DNA of 61,273 bases from the NCBI GenBank assembly GCA_034676185.1, contig JAUCCN010000007.1, positions 1 through 61,273 of the forward strand, read 5' to 3'. Of this stretch, positions 56,598-61,273 are shown piece after piece (position 1 is the stretch's first letter; each line of letters begins with the position of its first letter). The translations under genes were made by a program, and so were the position numbers. The notes beneath the pieces were generated by a model. The model searched no databases. It was not told the DNA's origin and worked only from the letters and a program-made list of their open reading frames with translations. The DNA is from UBA7396 sp034676185. GTDB taxonomy: Bacteria > Patescibacteriota > Gracilibacteria > BD1-5 > UBA6164.

Positions 56598-57593
56598 ATG
56601 AAAGATTTTTGGAAAAATTTGGCTTCACAATGACCAATAGCCTTCCTTGCTCCGATGGATGGTTACACAGATAGTGCTTATAGACAAGTCAATAAAAAAG
56701 TAAATCCAAATATAATGTGTGTAAGTGAATTTTATTCTGCTGATGGACTTGTGCATTCAAGATTTTTAGCAGATAGCGTTTTACCACATCAAGATATTGA
56801 AAAACCTCTTATCATACAAATATTTTGAAAAGATCCAGAAATGTTTGCAAAAGCTGCAAAAATTATTGAAAGATATAATGTTGCTTGAATTGATGTAAAT
56901 ATGTGATGTCCTGCAAAAAAAGTGGTAAGTAGCTGACACGGTTCTGGTTTAATCATTAATCGTGATACTGCTTTTGAAATCGTTGAAACTCTCAATAAAG
57001 CAACTCACCTTCCGATTTCTGTAAAAACTCGTCTTGGATGGAATGGAGCTGAAACATTAATAGATTTTGTAAAATGACTGGAAAGTGCTGGAGCTTGACT
57101 TATCACTGTTCATGGAAGAACAGCAAAACAAGCTTATACTGGATTTGCTGATTTTACACAAATTTATGAACTCAAAAAAAATGTTTCTATTCCTGTAATT
57201 TGTAATGGTGATATCAAAAATTTTGATGATGGAATGGCAAAAATTTATTCTCCAGATGGAGAAGTAAAACTCGATTGATTTATGGTTGGAAGAGGAAGTT
57301 TTGGAAATCCTTGGTGTTTTGTTCCAGGATGATACGAACCAACTCTCAGAGAAATCCTTGAAACCATGAGTTTTCATGCAAATGCATTATTACTTTCAAA
57401 ATGAGAAAAAAAAGCAACTCTTGATATCAGAAAACATTTAGTACAATATTTAAAAGGTTTTCCTTGAGTATCAGCTTATAGAAAAAGACTCGTAACGATT
57501 GAAAGTATGGAAATATTAGAATGAATTTTAAATGAAATCAAAACAGAATTTGCAAGCAGTTTAGACCTAAAACCAAATGAAATTAGTATATAA
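56598..57593 (+). CDS. dusB: tRNA-dihydrouridine synthase
   Basis: 331 codons. The FMN site APMDGYTDSAYRQVN, then IQIFGKDPEMF and the catalytic loop GIDVNMGCPAKKVVSSGHGS (Cys) and SVKTRLGWNG. Then LITVHGRTAKQAYTGFADF, VICNGDIKN and MVGRGSFGNPW, all in the Dus order. It reduces uridine in tRNA D-loops. The subfamily (A, B or C) is not certain; B is chosen from overall likeness. The small unknown gene at 57602 follows by 8 bp. Confidence 0.92.
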
Positions 57594-57601
57594 AAGAAAA
57601 T

Positions 57602-57817
57602 ATGAAAACTAAAATAGATTTTTTAGAAGAACAAATAAAAAATGAAGGAATTGGTTTTGTAGATACACAAGTACTTCTTTCAATTATGGAACTGAAAAAA
57701 CACTTTACTCCTGAAATTATACAAGCAGTAGAAGACATTCTAGGTCTTCCCTCTCCTCCTAAAACAAGAGAAATAGAATTTGAATGTTTTTGTAAAAGAG
57801 AAATTATTGACAAATAA
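57602..57817 (+). CDS. Small helical protein, unknown
   Basis: 71 codons, no TGA: MKTKIDFLEEQIKNEGIGFV, helical middle (LLSIMELKKHFTPEIIQAVE), LGLPSPPKTREIEF and a Cys pair near the end (ECFC). It follows dusB by 8 bp and is likely co-transcribed. Its last bases overlap the promoter of the next gene. Confidence 0.6.
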   Translation: MKTKIDFLEEQIKNEGIGFVDTQVLLSIMELKKHFTPEIIQAVEDILGLPSPPKTREIEFECFCKREIIDK

Positions 57818-57833
57818 TATTTTTATTTATAAT
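57807..57833 (+). promoter_or_regulatory. Promoter of the lipoprotein gene
   Basis: TTGACA (57807-57812), 15-bp spacer, TATAAT (57828-57833). It has the same form as other promoters of this genome. Confidence 0.7.
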
Positions 57834-57869
57834 AAAAATATCTCATTGATTTTTACAAAGGAGAATGTC

Positions 57870-58121
57870 ATGAGAAAGATCCTTTTAGGAATTCTTTTAC
57901 TCATTTCTCTCTCTGGTTGCGTGGTAGTTACTACTCATGCCAGAAGAAATGTGTATGAAGAAACTGGTATTGTTGTTCATCGCCCAATTGTAATTGAGCG
58001 ACAAGTGATCACTCGTTCTCGTCCAGTCATTGTTGAAAGACAAATCATCATTCAACAGCCTCAACGACACCAGAGACATCATCACCACCATCATCGTCGT
58101 GAATATCATCAACACAGATGA
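57870..58121 (+). CDS. His/Arg-rich lipoprotein gene apparently written in the standard code (TGA stop)
   Basis: 83 codons to a TGA at 58119-58121. Lipobox LGILLLISLSGC (Cys ~18), then a basic tail with HRPIVIERQVITRSRPVIVE and a run of His. It differs from the rest of the window: ~44 % GC against ~28 %, CGN arginine codons where other genes use AGA, a real Shine-Dalgarno (AAAGGAG, 6 nt from ATG), and a GAAA-loop terminator starting 19 bp after the TGA. With table 25 the TGA would be read through and the protein would run to 58253, across the terminator and into the end of pgi. Most likely a recently acquired gene or a sequence from another organism; the promoter, however, looks native. Confidence 0.75.
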   Translation: MRKILLGILLLISLSGCVVVTTHARRNVYEETGIVVHRPIVIERQVITRSRPVIVERQIIIQQPQRHQRHHHHHHRREYHQHR

Positions 58122-58138
58122 ACCAACAACCACATTTT

Positions 58139-58168
58139 TAAAGACCTAGGAAACTTGGTCTTTTTTTA
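58139..58168. terminator. Terminator of the lipoprotein gene
   Basis: Stem AAGACCTAG-GAAA-CTTGGTCTT with a run of seven T. More GC-rich than other terminators here. The pgi stop codon (58166) lies at its right edge. Confidence 0.88.
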
Positions 58169-59437
58169 TTTCTGAATTTTTATATTTTCCATCATATGTT
58201 TTTTGTATGCTTCTACTCAAGGTTGATTAAATGGATTTACTCAAAGTAAATAAGCGCTTATAGAGCAAGATCTTTGGAAAAAATATAAAAGTTGCCCAAG
58301 ATAATATTCATTTATTTCAGGAATGAGAATTTTTATAACTGGAACTCATCATTCTCTATGAGCTTGTATCGTTCATTCTAAAGCAGAATTATTTACAAAA
58401 GAAAATGTTTTTCAAGCAAGAAAATTAAGTCTATCATCATCATTTTCTACCAATGGGATATCTAAATGTATATTTTCATTTTTCACTATTAAAAAAGTTT
58501 CAAAAAGATTTCTTTGCCCATCTTGTACCAATTGTCACATTGAGTGTAAATCTGTTGAATAATTCAAGCTTGAAGGAAAAATTCATTTTCCATCCTTTCA
58601 TTCACTTTCTCAAAAAAGTTGTTTCCACCATTCAGCAATATATTTCATTGAAAAATCAAAACTTGCTAAAATTTCAATCTTTTTTCATTTTTGAAGTAAA
58701 ATATTTCTTATTCCAGCATATAAAAATGCTGGATTTTTTAAAATATCTTTCTCTTCATCTAAATATTTTTGCATCTCAGAAGCTCATTTTAAAATTTGAT
58801 CAATATCATATCAAGCAATAGCAATTGGTAAAAGTCCTACCGGAGTAAACACACTATATCTTCCTCAAATATCATCAGGAATCACAAAAGTTTGAAATCA
58901 AAATTTGTCAGAAAATTCTTTTAAAACTCATTTATTTTTATCAGTAATTGCCACTACTCTTTTAGAAACTTCCTCTTTAGAATATTTTTTTTGTAAATGA
59001 GATAAAAGCATTCTAAAACTCAAAGCTGGCTCTAGTGTAGTTCCAGATTTTGAAATAACAATAATTCAGTAATTTTTATTTTCTAAATAATTCACTAAAT
59101 CTTTTAAATAATTTGTATCCAATTGAAATCAAGTAAAAATAATTTTTTCTTCTATAAAATTTGATTTTAATGCTTCTAAAACTGCTTTTGCTCAAAGATA
59201 TGAACCTCAAATTCATATAACAACTACTTTTTCAAAATTTTGGAATTTTTTTGCTGTATTTTTAATTTTTTCAATTTCTTCTTTTGAAATAATATTTTCA
59301 ACATCAAACCAACCTAGAAAATCATTTCAAGCTCAAGTTTTATCTAAAAGTTTTTGATCTTGAGAAAGTATTTCTTTTTTATAATTTAAAAAATCATTTA
59401 TAAAAATATCCTCTATTTGAACTTGTATGTATTTCAT
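58166..59437 (-). CDS. pgi: Glucose-6-phosphate isomerase
   Basis: 423 codons, close to the short bacterial form (~450). FEKVVVIGIGGSYLGAKAVL is the substrate loop (three Gly as TGA), then IIVISKSGTTLEPALSFRML, the phosphate-binding block. VIPDDIGGRYSVFTPVGLLP precedes the catalytic part, with GESEGKDGKGIFPSSLNYST and the C-terminal NPFNQPGVEAYKKHM, whose Lys is catalytic. It links glycolysis with hexose-phosphate supply for glycans. Stands alone. Confidence 0.95.
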
Positions 59438-59530
59438 GATAATTATTTAAAAAATATTTCATACAAAAATTATAGAAACTTTCATTAAAAAACAAAATTT
59501 TTTATAAAAAATAATTCCTCTTCTAAGAAA

Positions 59531-59558
59531 TTGATTTTTAAATTATTTTACTTATAAT
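59531..59558 (+). promoter_or_regulatory. Promoter of the third pilin gene
   Basis: TTGATT (59531-59536), 16-bp spacer, TATAAT (59553-59558), about 29 bp before the start codon. Confidence 0.65.
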
Positions 59559-59587
59559 ATGGAAAATTTACTTTTTAATAAAAAAAT

Positions 59588-60526
59588 ATGAATAAACAAC
59601 AAATAAATGAAAAATATTTTTGCAAAAATCTTTTAGGTAAAACTGGAGGTTTTACCTTGGTTGAACTTATCATAGTTATAACCATTCTCGCAATTTTAGC
59701 AACAATAGCTTTTGTATCTTTTAAAAACTATGCAGGAAATGCCAGAGATGGAAATAGAATAGCAACTCTATCAAATATACAAAAATGACTCGATCTCTAT
59801 CAAATAAAAGCAAGTAATTATCCACTCCCAGAAGACACATATGGAACTGGAATTTATATAAATAATTGAGAAGAAGTAGAGCTTACTTATGTTTGACTCA
59901 TAAAAAATAATATCTCAAAAGTGATCAATATGAATACCATACCTCTTGACCCAAAAACAAGTAATAATTATATCTACTGAATAAATTATAATCAAAAATA
60001 TTACCAAATAGCCACTGTATTAGAAAATAATATTTCGTACAATATTTTTCCAATTACTTATGCGAATACAAATTATCAAGCAAAAGTGAATGGAAATTAT
60101 CAGTGACTCATTATAAAAAATAATACTATTTATAATATCCCCTCTTTAATATTTAGCAATACATGAACTATATTTTTAACTGGGAGTGTATTTTTTATAG
60201 CAGACACATCTGATAATCTTCCATATCCAATAGATAATGCGAATAGTCAAAATTCAAATACTCAAAAAATTTTGCAACTTGTCACTGGAAAACCTGCGTT
60301 AAGTATTACTTGAATCATTCGTCCAGAAACTCCAGAACAATTTGAAGAAAATAAAGAAATATACTCTAAGCTTTGATATAATCTCAATACTGTATGAAAA
60401 ACTATTTTTTGAGAAAAATATAAATGAAATTTTCCAGAAGATGAAGAAAATAATACTATCTTAGAAGATTGTATATTTTGAGAAGAAAATACTTCTGGAA
60501 GTATATTTTGAGCATGTTCTTTATAA
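59588..60526 (+). CDS. Type IV pilin-like protein
   Basis: 312 codons. The leader MNKQQINEKYFCKNLLGKTG ends in GG, then FTLVELIIVITILAILATIA and NARDGNRIATLSNIQKGLDL, almost the same as the pilins at 34950 and 47789. The globular part has a pseudopilin-like LPEDTYGTGIYINNGEEVEL and PLDPKTSNNYIYGINYNQKY, and later FITGSVFFIADTSDN-like strands; the C-terminus GENTSGSIFGACSL has a Cys pair with EDCIF. Likely a major or minor pilin. Followed 30 bp later by the collar-like protein on the same strand. Confidence 0.9.
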
Positions 60527-60556
60527 TTAATAATTTATTTTTTTAATATTTTTACT

Positions 60557-61174
60557 ATGTGAAATACAAATAAACAAAATGTAAGTAAATATTTACTTTC
60601 AACGGCTTTAATAGTAGGACTCACTACATTATCTATTCAAGCTTGGAATGGACTTACTGCATCTCCTTGAGATAAACTTGATTACCAAAAATGGAATGAA
60701 CTCGTTGCAAGTGTACAATCTGGAATTCCTTCTGGAGCAGTAATGGCATTTAATTTATCTACTTGTCCAACAGGTTGGTCAGCTTATAATGATGCTATTT
60801 GAAGAACAATTATTTGAGTATGAAATGGAGCTGGAAGTAATACTACTCTTGGAAATATTTGAGGGGAAAAAAGTGCTCCTGCAATATCTGCAACTCATAA
60901 TCTAGCAGTAAATGTAACTTGAGACTTAAAAATAGGAAGTTCTAATACTCTTGGAAGCTGAACTTTAAATACTTGATCTCTTTTAGTAGGTGGAGCAACT
61001 GGTCCAGGTGCTGCTAATATATATGCTCCAGCAGGAACAACTGCGGATATTACTGTATGACCAACTCAAAGTTTTATCGGAACAGTTTCTTGATGAATTT
61101 CTATATCTTGATGAGGAACAGCTCCTGATAATATGCAACCATATGTAGCACTCCTCTATTGTGTAAAAAACTAA
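60557..61174 (+). CDS. Secreted protein with phage-tail-collar-like domain
   Basis: 205 codons. N-terminal signal-like segment YLLSTALIVGLTTLSIQAW, then GAVMAFNLSTCPTGWSAYND and RTIIGVGNGAG, and the end APDNMQPYVALLYCVKN. The C.TGW...D..GR...G.G start and NM.PY.....C end are the collar-domain pattern of phage tail fibres. Between lie Gly- and Thr-rich strands. Two Cys at the ends can form a disulfide. With its pilin neighbour it may form a surface or pilus-tip structure. Confidence 0.75.
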
Positions 61175-61208
61175 AAAAATAAAGATGAAATTTCATCTTT
61201 ATTTTTTT
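61171..61208. terminator. Bidirectional terminator
   Basis: Hairpin AAATAAAGATGAAATTTCATCTTTATTT between the convergent collar-like gene and uvrB; the uvrB stop lies in its right arm. Confidence 0.85.
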
Positions 61209-61273
61209 AGTCCCCTTTTGAGTTCTATTATTTCATCTCTTAGCTCAGCAGCTTTTTCATATTCCATATTTGC
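61199..61273 (-). CDS. uvrB: UvrB C-terminal UVR domain (5' part outside window)
   Basis: 25 codons are visible: ANMEYEKAAELRDEIIELKR then GLKK and TAA. This is the UVR motif (hydrophobic-E-x-A-A-x-L-R-D-E-I) that ends UvrB and binds UvrC. UvrC and ClpC also carry UVR motifs, but only UvrB ends right after it. UvrB is the damage-recognition helicase of nucleotide-excision repair. Confidence 0.75.
   Translation of the reverse strand, partial: ANMEYEKAAELRDEIIELKRGLKK

Noticed and set aside
58119..58253. Reading the lipoprotein TGA as Gly to 58253
   Set aside because: The extension crosses the terminator and the end of pgi, so TGA is the more sensible original stop; both readings are reported.
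1..61273. UGA read as tryptophan (table 4)
   Set aside because: TGA falls at conserved Gly (P-loops, GHSLGG, SGDLGR), and Trp positions use TGG.

Overview
The window comes from a low-GC, AT-rich bacterium that reads UGA as glycine (translation table 25). This code is known from the candidate phyla Gracilibacteria and Absconditabacteria (SR1). Under the standard code nearly every gene here breaks into short pieces. With TGA read as Gly, about 55 full-length proteins appear. TGA falls at Gly positions that these families conserve: Walker A of the AAA ATPase at 49697, the P-loop of YchF, GHSLGG of the alpha/beta hydrolase, SGDLGR of the beta-CASP nuclease and the Nudix box. TGG still encodes Trp. 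Real stops are TAA and TAG, with one striking exception at 57870-58121. All coordinates below assume this code. Most start codons lack a Shine-Dalgarno sequence. Several promoters read TTGACA, then 15-16 bp, then TATAAT.

Layout. 1-5.3 kb: a very large secreted protein with two ALK-type Gly-rich modules, and two small membrane-anchored proteins. 5.4-12 kb: a surface-glycan cluster with a flippase, a FkbM methyltransferase, three glycosyltransferases and a PMM-like HAD phosphatase. 12-20 kb: grpE, exonuclease III, a VirB6/TrbL-like membrane protein, tRNA-Lys, a BaiN-type flavoprotein, two unknowns and gatB. 20-30 kb: a beta-CASP metallo-beta-lactamase nuclease with a huge insertion, two unknowns, and ileS carrying an internal histidine-phosphatase domain. 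30-43 kb: tRNA-Ser, a hydrolase, Nudix, MazG, a candidate regulatory RNA, a pilin-headed protein with a nonsense codon, a UvrD helicase-nuclease, a TerC-type protein, a ThyX-like protein with folA and thyA, and ychF. 43-48 kb: a VanZ-like protein, an M3 peptidase and a pilin-LamG protein. 48-51.7 kb: a likely defence island with a SinR-like protein, a conserved unknown, a structured RNA and an AAA ATPase plus RloB pair. 51.7-61.3 kb: a DUF2238-like protein, topA, a repeat protein, dusB, a foreign-looking lipoprotein gene, pgi, a third pilin, a collar-like protein and the end of uvrB.

How it fits together. The content suits a small-genome, surface-attached or host-dependent cell: type IV pilin-like proteins with variable C-terminal domains, a large secreted adhesin-like protein and glycan assembly, beside core genes for translation, DNA repair and folate/thymidylate metabolism. 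The points most worth following up are the lipoprotein gene that seems written in the standard code, the phosphatase domain inside IleRS, the roughly 650-790-residue insertion in the beta-CASP nuclease, and the structured RNA between two defence-like loci.
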